A model generated the notes under the pieces. That model was not told where the DNA came from. It was given only the letters and a program-made list of their open reading frames with translations, and did not search any database. A stretch of DNA of 64,000 nt from Janthinobacterium agaricidamnosum NBRC 102515 = DSM 9628 (lineage in GTDB: Bacteria; Pseudomonadota; Gammaproteobacteria; Burkholderiales; Burkholderiaceae_D). Shown here in pieces: positions 45,932 to 55,640 of this stretch. Each line of letters starts with the position of its first letter. Position 1 is the first letter of the stretch. The stretch is taken from contig NZ_HG322949.1 in assembly GCF_000723165.1 (NCBI RefSeq), positions 4,348,019-4,412,018 on the forward strand, read 5' to 3'. A program made the translations under genes and the position numbers.

Positions 45932-47313
45932 CGTTGCAAAGCCTGTTGCCGCCGGATACTGCGCTCAAGTCGCTGCAATTGCGGATGCTCCGCACCAAGC
46001 GCGGCAACCAGTCCATCCATCAAGCGCCGCGCCTCTTCAGTCGCATAGTTACCTTGATCGACCAATTCGGTCAGGCGCTGCAAATCTTCCTTTTCGGCCA
46101 CCGGCGGCTGGGGATCGACCATCATCACGCTCAGCATCACGTCACCGCTGGGTTCGCCATAGGTACGCGCGAGCGGCGGTTCGGCGATCATATGGCCCTC
46201 GGCATCCTTGCCGATCACCCGGATATTCTCGCGCCTGACGCTACTGAGGACTTGCGGGCTATGGGTGGTGACGATGAACTGTATTTTAGGAAAGGCTTGT
46301 TTTAAGGAGCCCAAGACTGTTTGTTGCCATGATGGATGAAGGAACATATCGATTTCATCGATTAAAGCGATCCCTTCGGTCTCTAACAAGACCTCGGCGC
46401 CCAGATGGGGATTCAGCTTGCAAGCACGGAATGCCAGATCGGCGACCATCGCCACGGCATTCCTCAAGCCATCACTTAGCATTTCCAGAGGCAAAACGCC
46501 ATGCTCCGGATGGCTCAATACCAGCTGTTGCTGATACTGGGCGCTATACGCAATGTCATGCCAGCCGGTCTGCTCTTGCAGCAGGGCGTTCACCGCACTT
46601 TTTACTGCCTGTATCAGGTTTTCAAAATATTGCGTCAAATCGCCCGGCCCGACGCCCGTTTCGAGTGCGATGATCTGGCTCTCGCGGTAACTCCGATAGA
46701 CCCAGCCATACCAGTCGGCAAACTGCTTGAAGCTGGACGACAGCGTCAGGCAATTCAAGTAACCTGACAGGCGGGAATACTCGCTTTTATCGAGGGTGAC
46801 GTCGGCCGCAACCGAGGTATAGCGGCCCTGATACCATAACCTGCCTGTGCCCAGATAGGCGATCAGAGGTAAAGCAGTCTGTACTCCGTCTTGCTCTTCA
46901 CGTATTTTTTTCTGTAATTCGGTACCGTACTTTGTCAGTTGTTTTGTCCATGAATCGCCCAAAGTATTGGTGCCAGCCTTGACACGCTCACGGGATTGCA
47001 TCCACGCGAAATCATTCGTCACTCCCGGCCAGCGCCCGGTGGCGGTCACCGCACTCGGCATTTGCGGCTCCATGTTGTGGCTGTTTCTTCTTTCCAAGCG
47101 TACATCGTCTATCTGGATCGATGCAGACTTTCCAGTTTGGCTACCCAAGTCAAACGCCTTAACAAATGGCCATAAAGCAATTCGTGCAGCGTCAAGCAAC
47201 GCAGTTTTTCCGGCGCCGTTAGGCGCAATCAGTACCGTCAGCTCAGGATGAAGGTCCACAGCCAACTGATTAAAACAGCGGAAATTTTGGATGACAATTT
47301 TTTTCAGCTTCAT
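45928..47313 (-). CDS. ptuA: AAA/ABC-type ATPase, PtuA-like (Septu defence module)
   Basis: 461 residues from ATG 47313 (AGGAA nine bases upstream; ATG 47322 is an alternative). The N-terminus MKLKKIVIQNFRCF and Walker A VLIAPNGAGKTALLDAAR are followed by a long helical insert. LSDGLRNAVAMVADLAFR is the ABC signature area. Walker B is GIALIDEIDMFLHPSWQ, with the VTTHSPQVLSS His loop after it. This is the SMC/OLD-like ATPase of Septu, paired with the HNH nuclease. The upstream region is AT-rich and may hold its promoter. Confidence 0.87.
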   Translation of the reverse strand: MKLKKIVIQNFRCFNQLAVDLHPELTVLIAPNGAGKTALLDAARIALWPFVKAFDLGSQTGKSASIQIDDVRLERRNSHNMEPQMPSAVTATGRWPGVTNDFAWMQSRERVKAGTNTLGDSWTKQLTKYGTELQKKIREEQDGVQTALPLIAYLGTGRLWYQGRYTSVAADVTLDKSEYSRLSGYLNCLTLSSSFKQFADWYGWVYRSYRESQIIALETGVGPGDLTQYFENLIQAVKSAVNALLQEQTGWHDIAYSAQYQQQLVLSHPEHGVLPLEMLSDGLRNAVAMVADLAFRACKLNPHLGAEVLLETEGIALIDEIDMFLHPSWQQTVLGSLKQAFPKIQFIVTTHSPQVLSSVRRENIRVIGKDAEGHMIAEPPLARTYGEPSGDVMLSVMMVDPQPPVAEKEDLQRLTELVDQGNYATEEARRLMDGLVAALGAEHPQLQRLERSIRRQQALQR

Positions 47314-47537
47314 GTGAATCATTTCCTGATTGAAGAGCGAGCAGACCCAGGAGCATGCTCCGCCGGTAGCCACTATTTTACGTACTTGGCTCTGGCGCGT
47401 CGGACTTTCTCGAGGATGCCTGTGCAGCCGCAACGGGCATCCAATGTGACGGAATTCAATAATAATATTACTAAAATTAATTTAATGATAATATTACAAG
47501 TAACGCGAATTTTTCTTTATATTTCCATTAATCCCAG

Positions 47538-48317
47538 ATGAGATACATGATATTGGCAGTATGCGCAAGCTTGCAATTCATAGCCGCTGCGGCAGTTTCA
47601 CAAGAAACCGTCCCGTCGGTGGTATTGGAGGAGGCGCCTGCCACCCCGCAAACGGTGGAAGTGAGCGGCGCCAGGGATCCCGAATTAAAACCCTACCGCA
47701 GCATGCTCAAGGGCGTCGATGCCTTCAATGAATTCCATCGCCTGGCGCCCCATGCCAGCCTGCGTTTCATCTTGCAGCCGGCCAGGGCGGACCAGGCACT
47801 TGAAGGCGCCACCCTGCAAATCAGCAGCGACAAGCTGTCGATTCCGATCCCGGTACATGCCGACGGCACCTTTACTTTGCAGCGCCATAAACAGGCGATG
47901 GACGAAAATGCCGACATCGTCAGCAATAAAAAGAAGAACTCGCTGCGCTGGCGGCCCGATATCCATAGCCCCAACCTGCCCGCCAACGTACGCCGGCTCG
48001 GCGATTTGCGGCTGGAATGCGTGATACGCTGGGCGGTGGAAAAGGACGATTTGCCGTTCGTCACGCGCAATGCCTTCCGGCTGGTCGGCGGTCCCTGCCA
48101 TTCATCGATGGTTGCGGTACTGTTCCATGCGCCACGGCGGCTGTCGGCGGTGACGGCGGTCTCGGGCGAACGCCGCGCCACGCTGTCGCTTGGCAAACAA
48201 AAGGTCAGCTACATCGCGCCTTTGCACGATATGACATGGAATGACGATACCTTGCTGGAATTGACCTTCGAGGACCATACCTCGATCGCACAAACTGCCG
48301 GACCCGCGCCGCAATAA
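47538..48317 (+). CDS. Exported protein of unknown function
   Basis: 259 residues. A signal peptide (MILAVCASLQFIAAAAVSQE; ATG 47547 is an alternative start) is followed by a Pro/Val-rich stretch, then a beta-rich domain with no recognised family. GARDPELKPYRSMLKGVDAF and LRWRPDIHSPNLPANVRRLG are visible segments. Two Cys in the mature part (LECVIRWAVE and VGGPCHSS) could pair. Divergent from the Septu pair, so a link to defence is only positional. Confidence 0.7.
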   Translation: MRYMILAVCASLQFIAAAAVSQETVPSVVLEEAPATPQTVEVSGARDPELKPYRSMLKGVDAFNEFHRLAPHASLRFILQPARADQALEGATLQISSDKLSIPIPVHADGTFTLQRHKQAMDENADIVSNKKKNSLRWRPDIHSPNLPANVRRLGDLRLECVIRWAVEKDDLPFVTRNAFRLVGGPCHSSMVAVLFHAPRRLSAVTAVSGERRATLSLGKQKVSYIAPLHDMTWNDDTLLELTFEDHTSIAQTAGPAPQ

Positions 48318-48326
48318 CCCAAACAA

Positions 48327-48353
48327 CAGGAGCACGGCGGCGGCGTGCTCCTG
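48327..48353. other. Intergenic hairpin between convergent genes
   Basis: A 10-bp perfect stem, CAGGAGCACG with CGTGCTCCTG around a 7-base loop. T-rich only on the minus side (TTGTTTG), so it could end the HDAC-like transcript, weakly. Confidence 0.5.
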
Positions 48354-48428
48354 CCCATGTTGAATCGCAAAATATAATTTCCAAAAAAAGAGATAAATCT
48401 TTATTTTTTGGAATCGGCAACTAAACCA

Positions 48429-49355
48429 TCACAATTCAGCCAGTGCCTTGACGTGGGCCGCCACGCTGCGTCCCAGCGCCGACAGGTTGTAGCCGCCTTC
48501 CAGGCAACTGACGATGCGCCCTTTGGCATACTGTTTCGCCACTTCCATCACTTGCTGCGTGATCCAGGTGTAATCCGCCTCCACCAGGCCCATGCCGCCG
48601 ACGTCGTCTTCGCGGTGCGCATCGAAGCCGGCTGAAATGAACAGCATTTGCGGCTGGTGCCGGTGCAGCGCCGGCAGCCAGTGGTCGAGCACCAGCTGGC
48701 GCACCACGTCGCCCTTGGAGCGGGCCGGCACCGGCACGTTGACGCGGGTCGCGGTGAACGGTTCGGGTGCGCTGAACGGGTAATACGGATGCTGGAAAAA
48801 GCTGACCATCAGGATGCGTGGATCCTGGGCCACCGATTCCGCAGTGCCGTTGCCATGATGCACGTCGAAATCGACGATCGCGACCCGCTCCAGCCCACGC
48901 ACGTCGAGCGCATGCTTGGCGGCGATGGCGACGTTATTGAACAGGCAAAAGCCCATCGGCTCGCTTGGCCGCGCATGGTGGCCGGGCGGACGGGTGGCGC
49001 AAAAAGCGTTGTCGAGTTCGCCATCGATGACGGCGTCGGTGGCGGCCACCGCCGCGCCGGCCGCACGCAAGGCGGCTTTCCAGCTATAGGCATTCAACAG
49101 CGTGTCGCCGTCGAGCGGATAATAATCGTCGGGCGCGGGCACGTTGTCGCGCACCAGGCCGATCGCGTTGGCGCTGTGGTTGCGCTCGATATCGGACAGC
49201 GCCGCCAGCGGCGCTTCGCGGTGTTCCAGCAAATCGCTGATCTGGGCCCGTATCAACTGGTCGCTGATGGCTTGCAGGCGCGCCGGCGACTCCGGGTGCC
49301 AATCGCCCATTTCGTGGCGCTGGCAATCTGTGTGACTATAAATGGCTGTACTCAT
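48429..49355 (-). CDS. Histone deacetylase family protein (acetylpolyamine/deacylase-like)
   Basis: 308 residues from ATG 49355, within a longer in-frame ORF start. The zinc-site signatures are CATRPPGHHARPSEPMGFC, VDFDVHHGNGT and SAGFDAHREDD, followed by SCLEGGYNLSAL. The family removes acetyl groups from lysines or polyamines. It is cytoplasmic, with no leader. The bacterial substrate cannot be told from sequence. Confidence 0.92.
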   Translation of the reverse strand: MSTAIYSHTDCQRHEMGDWHPESPARLQAISDQLIRAQISDLLEHREAPLAALSDIERNHSANAIGLVRDNVPAPDDYYPLDGDTLLNAYSWKAALRAAGAAVAATDAVIDGELDNAFCATRPPGHHARPSEPMGFCLFNNVAIAAKHALDVRGLERVAIVDFDVHHGNGTAESVAQDPRILMVSFFQHPYYPFSAPEPFTATRVNVPVPARSKGDVVRQLVLDHWLPALHRHQPQMLFISAGFDAHREDDVGGMGLVEADYTWITQQVMEVAKQYAKGRIVSCLEGGYNLSALGRSVAAHVKALAEL

Positions 49356-49612
49356 TACTCGGGTCTCGTTTCCATACCGCAATAATCACATTCCATCATT
49401 GTTGCCCTGTGGTATGCGGTTCTCGCATAGAATCACTGGCGCGTACGACGAAATGCTCTATCGCATCTGATCTATTTTATAAGCTGCTCCCCGCCAACGG
49501 GGGTGATTCCTGGCCGTTTCCGGGCCGTGTGAAGGCCGATAAAACCGGATCGATTGATGGAGCGCTCCCCGATTGTAAATTAAATAGTGGCATCCCCTTT
49601 ACTGAAATTATC

Positions 49613-50533
49613 ATGTTCACAAAAATGCATGCAGTGGCGCGGCAAGTCGGGCAAGTCGTGGTCGGCAAGGATGTGCAGGTGCGCCAGGCGCTGACCTGCC
49701 TGCTGGCCGGCGGCCATTTGCTGATCGAGGACGTGCCGGGCGTCGGCAAGACCACGCTGGCGCATGCGCTGGCGATTTCGCTCGGCTTGCAATTGAACCG
49801 GATTCAATTCACCAGCGACTTGCTGCCGGCCGACGTGGCCGGCATCTCGATCTACCAGCGCGAGCAGAACGGCTTTGTGTTTCATCCGGGACCGATCTTC
49901 ACGCAAGTATTGCTGGCCGATGAAATCAACCGCGCCACGCCGAAGACCCAGTCCGGCTTGCTGGAAGCGATGGAAGAACGGCAAGTCAGCGCCGATGGCG
50001 TCACGCGTCCGTTGCCGGAACCGTTTTTTGTCATCGCCACGCAAAATCCGGCGCACCAGGTCGGCACCTTCCCGCTGCCGGAATCGCAGCTGGACCGCTT
50101 CCTGATGTGCTTGTCGCTCGGCTATCCGGACGCCGCCGCCGAACGCGCGCTATTGATGGGCGAAGACCGGCGCGGCATGCTCAAAACGCTGCCGGCGGTA
50201 ATGCAGGCGGAAGAATTGACGGCGGCGCGGCTGGCCTTGAAAACCCTCCACACCGCGGCGTCGCTGATCGATTATGTGCAGGCGCTGGCGCAGGCCACGC
50301 GCCAGAACGGCATGTTCGCCGAGGGACTCAGCCCGCGCGCGTCGATCGCGCTGCTGCAGGCGGCGCGCGCCTGGGCCGCGCTGGAAGGCCGCGACCATGT
50401 GATCCCGGAAGACGTGCAGGCGGTGCTGGTGCCGGTCTGTGCACACCGGCTGCGGCCGCTCAAGTCCAGCCATGGCGTGGCGCTGGCCAGCGGCGACCTG
50501 GTGCTGCAATTGCTCAAATCCGTGCCGGTCTGA
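49613..50533 (+). CDS. MoxR family AAA ATPase
   Basis: 306 residues from ATG 49613. The in-frame extension upstream has no site and low coding quality. Walker A is EDVPGVGKTTLAHALA, Walker B LLADEINRATPKTQ, and the sensor ATQNPAHQVGTFPLPESQLD. First of a cluster with a DUF58 protein and a transglutaminase-family membrane protein, the usual MoxR-DUF58-TgpA order. The AAA ring is thought to act as a chaperone or activator of such partners. Confidence 0.93.
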   Translation: MFTKMHAVARQVGQVVVGKDVQVRQALTCLLAGGHLLIEDVPGVGKTTLAHALAISLGLQLNRIQFTSDLLPADVAGISIYQREQNGFVFHPGPIFTQVLLADEINRATPKTQSGLLEAMEERQVSADGVTRPLPEPFFVIATQNPAHQVGTFPLPESQLDRFLMCLSLGYPDAAAERALLMGEDRRGMLKTLPAVMQAEELTAARLALKTLHTAASLIDYVQALAQATRQNGMFAEGLSPRASIALLQAARAWAALEGRDHVIPEDVQAVLVPVCAHRLRPLKSSHGVALASGDLVLQLLKSVPV

Positions 50534-50549
50534 TAAAAAGGCGGCGGCC

Positions 50550-51548
50550 GTGTTGAAAAAAATATTCACGAGCACTTTTGGCCGCAGGCTATTCCAGTTG
50601 CGCGAGCGCGAGCGCGGCGAAATCTGGCTCAGCCAGCGCCGCGTGTTCATCTTGCCGTCGCGGGCCGGCGTCGGTTTTGGCTTCTTGCTGCTGGTCCTGT
50701 TCATCGGCGCCATCAATTACAACCTCGGCCTCGGCTTTGCCTTGACCTTTTTTGCCGCCGGCTGCGCGCTGGTCGACATGTATTTGACGACCAAGAACCT
50801 GGCCGGCCTGCACCTGGCGCCGGGCCGCGCCCAGCCGGTGTTCCCCGGCGAAGAAGCACGTTTCGAATTGAACCTGATCAACCGTAGCAAGCGTGACCGT
50901 TTTGCGATCCACATCGATTTCCTGCACCTGGAAGCGGCGCGGCATGTGGTCGATGTCGCGGCTGGCAACAGCACGCAGGTGACGCTGGGTGCGCCGGCCG
51001 CCCGCCGCGGCTGGCTGGAAGCACCGCGCGTGCGGCTGGCGGCCAGTTTTCCATTGGGACTATTTCGGTCCTGGTGTTATTGGAAACCAGAAAGCAAAGT
51101 ATTGGTCTATCCGCTGCCGGAACAAGATGGACCGCCATTGCCACTCAGCGGCGGCAGCGGCGAACCGGGTGCCGGCCATGCCGGTGAAGAAGATTTCGCC
51201 GGCATCCGCAGCTACCAGCAGGGCGATCCGATGCGCCGGCTGGCGTGGCGCCAGATCGCCCGCCTCGATCCGGCCGATGGCGGCCATTTGCTGAGCAAAC
51301 ATTTTGAGGGCGGCGCGGCGAGCCCCCTGGCGCTCGACCTGGACAGCCTGCCGCAACAGCTGGAACTGGAGCACAAATTGTCGCGCCTGACCGGCTGGGT
51401 GCTTGGCGCCGAGCAGCGCGAATTGCCGTACTCGATGCAACTGGAGCGCCAGTTTTTCCCGGCCGCGCTGGGCGCGGCGCATCGCGCGGCCTGCCTGCGG
51501 GCGCTGGCGCTGTATGGCATGGCCGACGCAACGGAGCATGCGTCATGA
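50550..51548 (+). CDS. DUF58 domain-containing protein
   Basis: 332 residues from a GTG at 50550 (AAGG upstream), right after the MoxR gene stop. Two membrane helices (GVGFGFLLLVLFIGAI and LGFALTFFAAGCALVDMYL) precede the soluble domain. The conserved EEDFAGIRSYQQGDPMRRLA motif defines DUF58. It overlaps the transglutaminase gene by four bases (ATGA), which indicates coupled translation. Confidence 0.9.
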   Translation: MLKKIFTSTFGRRLFQLRERERGEIWLSQRRVFILPSRAGVGFGFLLLVLFIGAINYNLGLGFALTFFAAGCALVDMYLTTKNLAGLHLAPGRAQPVFPGEEARFELNLINRSKRDRFAIHIDFLHLEAARHVVDVAAGNSTQVTLGAPAARRGWLEAPRVRLAASFPLGLFRSWCYWKPESKVLVYPLPEQDGPPLPLSGGSGEPGAGHAGEEDFAGIRSYQQGDPMRRLAWRQIARLDPADGGHLLSKHFEGGAASPLALDLDSLPQQLELEHKLSRLTGWVLGAEQRELPYSMQLERQFFPAALGAAHRAACLRALALYGMADATEHAS

Positions 51549-53578
51549 AGCAACTGTGGTCACGCTTGCACACGTTGCCGAGCGACAAGGCCAACACCTT
51601 GTTGTTGCTGCTCAGTTGCGTGCTGGTGCTGGCGCCGCACGCGGCCCACTTGCCGCCGTGGATCAGCGCGGTATTGGGCGCCACCTTGCTGTGGCGCGCC
51701 AGCATCACGCTGCGCGGCAAGCGCTTGCCCCGCTCGCGCATGCTGTTGCCGGTGGCGCTGCTGGCGATGGCCGGCGTGTATCTCAGTTTCCGCACCTTGC
51801 TGGGACGCGACGCCGGCGTCGCCATGCTGGCGCTGCTGCTGGCCTTCAAGCTGCTGGAGATGCATGCCCGGCGCGACTTGTTCGTGGTGGTCTTCCTCGG
51901 CTTCTTCCTGCTGCTGACCAATTTCTTTTACAGCCAGACCATCCTCACCGGCATCGTCATGGCCTCGACCGTGATCGCCTTGCTGACCGCCCAGCTGTCG
52001 TTCCAGTACACCGGCGCGTTGCCGTCGCTGGGGCGCCGGCTGCGGCTGGTGTGCGCCATGTTCGCCTTTGCCGCACCGCTGGCGCTGCTGCTGTTCGTCG
52101 CCTTCCCGCGCATCCAGGGGCCGTTGTGGGGCTTGCCGGGCGATAGCGGCCAGGCCCGCAGCGGCTTGTCCGACAGCATGGCGCCAGGCAATATCGCCAA
52201 TTTGGCCTTGTCCGACGATCCGGCGTTCCGGGTCCGCTTCAAGCAGGCAGTGCCAGCGCAAAACCAGTTGTATTGGCGCGGCGTGGTGCTCGGCGATTAC
52301 GACGGCCGCACCTGGACCCGCAGCGGCGCCGGCAAGGCGTTCCGGCGCGGCCAGCGCATCGAGCAAGGCAAGATCGAGATCGCCCTGAACAGCGCGCCGG
52401 TGGATTACCAGGTGACGCTGGAAGCGAGCGGCAAACGCTGGATCTTTGCGCTCGACGTGCCGCGTCAGATCGACCGCCTGCAAGGCAATCCGTATGCGGT
52501 ATCGCCGGCGCTGGAAGTACTGGTGGTCAACAATATCGAGCAGCGCGTGCGCTACACCGCCAGTTCGGTGCTCGATTACCGCTTGCAGGCCGGCGAGTCG
52601 CCCGACCATTTGCAGCAATGGCTGGAATTGCCGCAGGGCTTTAATCCGCGCAGCCTGGCACGCGCCAGGGCAATCCGCAGCGGCAAGCAGCCGGAGGCGG
52701 CGATCGCGGCGGTGCTGCAATGGTTCCGCGACGACCAGTTCAGCTACACCTTGCAGCCGCCGCAACTGGGCCGCAATGCGGTCGATGAATTCCTGTTCGA
52801 CAGCAAGGCCGGCTTTTGCGAACATTACGCCGGCGCCTTCGTCGTGCTGATGCGCGCCATGGGCATGCCGGCGCGGGTGGTCACCGGCTACCAGGGCGGC
52901 GAAGCGAATCCGGTCGACGGCTACCTGACGGTGCGCCAGTCGGACGCCCACGCATGGGCCGAAGTGTGGCTGGCCGGGCGCGGCTGGCTGCGCATCGACC
53001 CGACCGCCGCCGTCGCGCCGGAACGCATCGAACACAACCTGGCGCGCGCGCTGCCGCAACGCGCGCCGTTCGGCTTGCAAGGCTTGAGCGACTTGATCGC
53101 TTACCGGGGCGGACAGAATTCCTGGCTGAATGCGCTGCGCTTCAACTGGAACGCCGTCAACAATGCGTGGAATCAGTGGGTGCTCGATTACAACCCGGAA
53201 CGCCAGCGCGGTTTGCTTGGCACCTTGAACGATGCCTTCGGCAATTGGCAAAGCTTGCTGGGCGGCCTGGCGATTGCCGCGCTGCTATATATAAGCTGGC
53301 TGCTGGAACAGCGCCGCCGGCAAGATCCGCTGGAGCACCTATACCGCCGTTTTTGCCGCCAGCAAGCCCGCCGCGGCTACAGCCGTGCGCCGCATGAAGG
53401 GCCGCACAGTTATGCTATGCGCTTGGCTGGCGCACCGGATACCTCAGGCACGCCGCAACAGCGGCAAGCTGCGGCCGATTTCCTGGCGCTGTACGGCCAG
53501 CTCCGATATGGCCCGGCCAGTGCCGAGTCCACCTTGGCCACGATAGCGCGCCTGCGCCGCCTTTTATCCAGTTGTTAA
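51545..53578 (+). CDS. Transglutaminase-family membrane protein (TgpA-like, DUF3488)
   Basis: 677 residues. N-terminal membrane helices (residues 15-200) are followed by a periplasmic transglutaminase domain. The catalytic Cys is in SKAGFCEHYAGAFVVLMRAM, the His in SDAHAWAEVWL and the Asp in RIDPTAAVAPE. A C-terminal membrane helix (LLGGLAIAALLYISWLL) and a DUF4129-like tail complete the TgpA layout. In Pseudomonas TgpA is essential for envelope integrity. The substrate is unknown. Confidence 0.93.
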   Translation: MKQLWSRLHTLPSDKANTLLLLLSCVLVLAPHAAHLPPWISAVLGATLLWRASITLRGKRLPRSRMLLPVALLAMAGVYLSFRTLLGRDAGVAMLALLLAFKLLEMHARRDLFVVVFLGFFLLLTNFFYSQTILTGIVMASTVIALLTAQLSFQYTGALPSLGRRLRLVCAMFAFAAPLALLLFVAFPRIQGPLWGLPGDSGQARSGLSDSMAPGNIANLALSDDPAFRVRFKQAVPAQNQLYWRGVVLGDYDGRTWTRSGAGKAFRRGQRIEQGKIEIALNSAPVDYQVTLEASGKRWIFALDVPRQIDRLQGNPYAVSPALEVLVVNNIEQRVRYTASSVLDYRLQAGESPDHLQQWLELPQGFNPRSLARARAIRSGKQPEAAIAAVLQWFRDDQFSYTLQPPQLGRNAVDEFLFDSKAGFCEHYAGAFVVLMRAMGMPARVVTGYQGGEANPVDGYLTVRQSDAHAWAEVWLAGRGWLRIDPTAAVAPERIEHNLARALPQRAPFGLQGLSDLIAYRGGQNSWLNALRFNWNAVNNAWNQWVLDYNPERQRGLLGTLNDAFGNWQSLLGGLAIAALLYISWLLEQRRRQDPLEHLYRRFCRQQARRGYSRAPHEGPHSYAMRLAGAPDTSGTPQQRQAAADFLALYGQLRYGPASAESTLATIARLRRLLSSC

Positions 53579-53588
53579 CCCTACCCCG

Positions 53589-54755
53589 ATGAGAGCTGAT
53601 TTGCCTACCTTGCCCGCCATTTCACGTCCCGCACTGTCCTCTCTTGCTTCCATCGCGCTGGCCGCCACGCTGGCCGTGAGCGCCACGGCGCCGGTCGATG
53701 CCGCCGAGGGGCAGCGCAAAAAAGCCAAGGCCGTCAAGGCCAACAAGGCGCCGGCCAAGGCCGTGCCGAAAAAAGCGGCTTTCGATTACGAAGGCGAATT
53801 CGTCAATTTCGGCGACTGGACAGAGGTTAACCAATTCCTCGACGACATGGTGGCCAAGCACGGTTTCCAGCGCACCGAACTCGATGCGCTGATGGCCAAG
53901 GTGCGTTATGTCGACAGCACCATCGAGCTGATGAAACCGGCGCCGCCCGGCAAGCCGAAGAATTGGCAAGCGTATAGCCAGCGTTTTATCGAACCGGTGC
54001 GCATCAATGCGGGCGTGCAATTCTGGAACGATAACGCCGCCACGCTGGCCCGCGCCGAACAAGAGTTTGGCGTACCGGCGGAAATTATCGTCGGCATCAT
54101 CGGCGTCGAAACCGTGTATGGCCGCAATACCGGGCGCTTCCGCGTGCTCGACGCGCTGACCACGCTGGCGTTTGCCTATCCGGAAAGCCCGAACCGTTCG
54201 GCGCGCATGGATTTTTTCCGTGGCGAACTGGAAAACGCGCTGGTATTCGCCCGCAAGAACGAGATCGATCCGCTGTCGCTGCTGGGTTCCTACGCCGGCG
54301 CGATCGGCTTGCCGCAGTTCATGCCGAGCAGCATCATCAACTATGCCGTCGATTATGACGGCGACGGCCATATCGACTTGCGCAATTCCACCGCCGACGC
54401 GATCGGCAGCGTGGCCAGTTTCCTGGTGCAGCATGGCTGGCAGCGCAACGATCCGGCGCCTGGCGTGTATCCGGTGACGGTATCGCCGAACAGGGTTTGG
54501 GAAAAATTGCTCGGCCAGGGCTTGCAAGCCAGGTTCACCCCGCAGCAAATCGAGGCGGCGGGCGTCAGCAGTGGTGCGCCGTTGCCGCAAGGTCTGTTGT
54601 ATGGTTTAGTCGATTTGCAGAATGGTTCGGAGGCGACTGAGTATTGGTTAGCAACCAACAACTTCTACGCGATTACCCAATACAACAGGAGCTATTTCTA
54701 TGCGATGTCGGTCCTGGATTTAGGGCGTGCGGTACGTCAGGCGCGGGGAATGTAA
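53589..54755 (+). CDS. mltB: Lytic murein transglycosylase B
   Basis: 388 residues. An N-terminal leader (LASIALAATLAVSATAPVDA) and a Lys/Ala-rich spacer come first. The SLT domain follows, with the catalytic Glu in IIGVETVYGRNTGRFRVLDA and the motif GSYAGAIGLPQFMPSSIINY. It cleaves the glycan strands of peptidoglycan with formation of anhydro-muramic acid. There is no lipobox, so it is a soluble periplasmic form. It lies ten bases after the transglutaminase gene, probably in one operon. Confidence 0.94.
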   Translation: MRADLPTLPAISRPALSSLASIALAATLAVSATAPVDAAEGQRKKAKAVKANKAPAKAVPKKAAFDYEGEFVNFGDWTEVNQFLDDMVAKHGFQRTELDALMAKVRYVDSTIELMKPAPPGKPKNWQAYSQRFIEPVRINAGVQFWNDNAATLARAEQEFGVPAEIIVGIIGVETVYGRNTGRFRVLDALTTLAFAYPESPNRSARMDFFRGELENALVFARKNEIDPLSLLGSYAGAIGLPQFMPSSIINYAVDYDGDGHIDLRNSTADAIGSVASFLVQHGWQRNDPAPGVYPVTVSPNRVWEKLLGQGLQARFTPQQIEAAGVSSGAPLPQGLLYGLVDLQNGSEATEYWLATNNFYAITQYNRSYFYAMSVLDLGRAVRQARGM

Positions 54756-55191
54756 AAGCAACTATACTTACTTGTAAGAAAGCGTAAGCATGATTGAATA
54801 CGCCGTCGATCCCGGCTATCGTGAAGAAGATAAAATCGCTTTGCGATATCAGCTCGCCCTACCCTGCGGCAGGTCGCCGGGAAAGAAAATACTCGGTTTT
54901 TGACAACACATTGTCAAATAATAATTTTCAATCTATTATGCAAATGTAAAAGATGAAATAAGTGTTGCAGTTGGACAACAATATCTAACTGATACTAGTT
55001 CTTTTGAATAGTGTTTTTGTGTGAGAATGCATCATGTTGTACAATTGTGTATATATTACGAAAAACCAGTTATCCCGGATCCGACCGTGTGTGAATTCGT
55101 TCCTTGAGTAAAGAATGAACATGAACGCAGCAAGAGCGAGCTCCGAGTGTTTTTACTTTGCAGTGCAACTACAGAAGGAACTTTATACATC
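54756..55191. other. AT-rich leader region of the small HTH gene
   Basis: 436 bases without a supported gene. It contains an inverted repeat TTTGACAA / TTGTCAAA (54899-54906 and 54911-54918) and the palindrome TTGTACAA near 55035. A possible 37-codon frame at 54790-54903 has no ribosome binding site. Confidence 0.5.
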
Positions 55192-55524
55192 ATGACAAAC
55201 CAAGTCGGCATTGATATGAACAGCGATTCGGAATCCGACGATCTGCTGCAATATAACCCAAACAGATTGTTGGACACCCTGATCGAAAACCTGCGTCTGA
55301 AAAACGATGCAGCCCTGTCGCGCGCACTGGAAGTGGCGCCACCGGTCATCAGCAAGATTCGCCACCACCGCTTGCCGGTCGGCGCATCGCTGTTGATCCG
55401 CATGCACGAAGTCAGCGACCTCAGCATCCGTGACCTGCGTTACTTGATGGGCGACCGCCGCAACAAGTTCCGCATCAGCGACAAGCAATTCAAGCCGAAA
55501 GAAGGCGAAAGCACCCAAGGCTGA
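55192..55524 (+). CDS. Small Xre-like DNA-binding protein
   Basis: 110 residues from ATG 55192 (AAGGA upstream with a long spacing). The central part, LLDTLIENLRLKNDAALSRA followed by LEVAPPVISKIRHHRLPVGA, has a helix-turn-helix pattern close to the Xre/Cro type. LSIRDLRYLMGDRR completes the fold. The ends are charged (SDSESDD and the Lys-rich tail). Not recognised as a named regulator. The long AT-rich leader suggests complex regulation. Confidence 0.72.
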   Translation: MTNQVGIDMNSDSESDDLLQYNPNRLLDTLIENLRLKNDAALSRALEVAPPVISKIRHHRLPVGASLLIRMHEVSDLSIRDLRYLMGDRRNKFRISDKQFKPKEGESTQG

Positions 55525-55640
55525 TCCTTGCATTGTTGTTGCAGGAATTCCCTCCCCGTCGACATGGGGAGGGGATAAAGCGGTCTTGGTGCCCGGTCCT
55601 GGCCCAGCCGATTACGCAGCAAAACTGTCAGCGTCGCGAC

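Noticed and set aside
45209..47313. Complete retron
   Set aside because: The effector pair is present but no reverse transcriptase or msr/msd structure is seen on either side.
48327..48353. Strong terminator
   Set aside because: No T-run on the plus strand, so only a hairpin is claimed.
54790..54903. 37-codon frame MIEYAVDPGYREEDK...
   Set aside because: No ribosome binding site, no neighbour link, and it overlaps an inverted repeat. Could be a relic.
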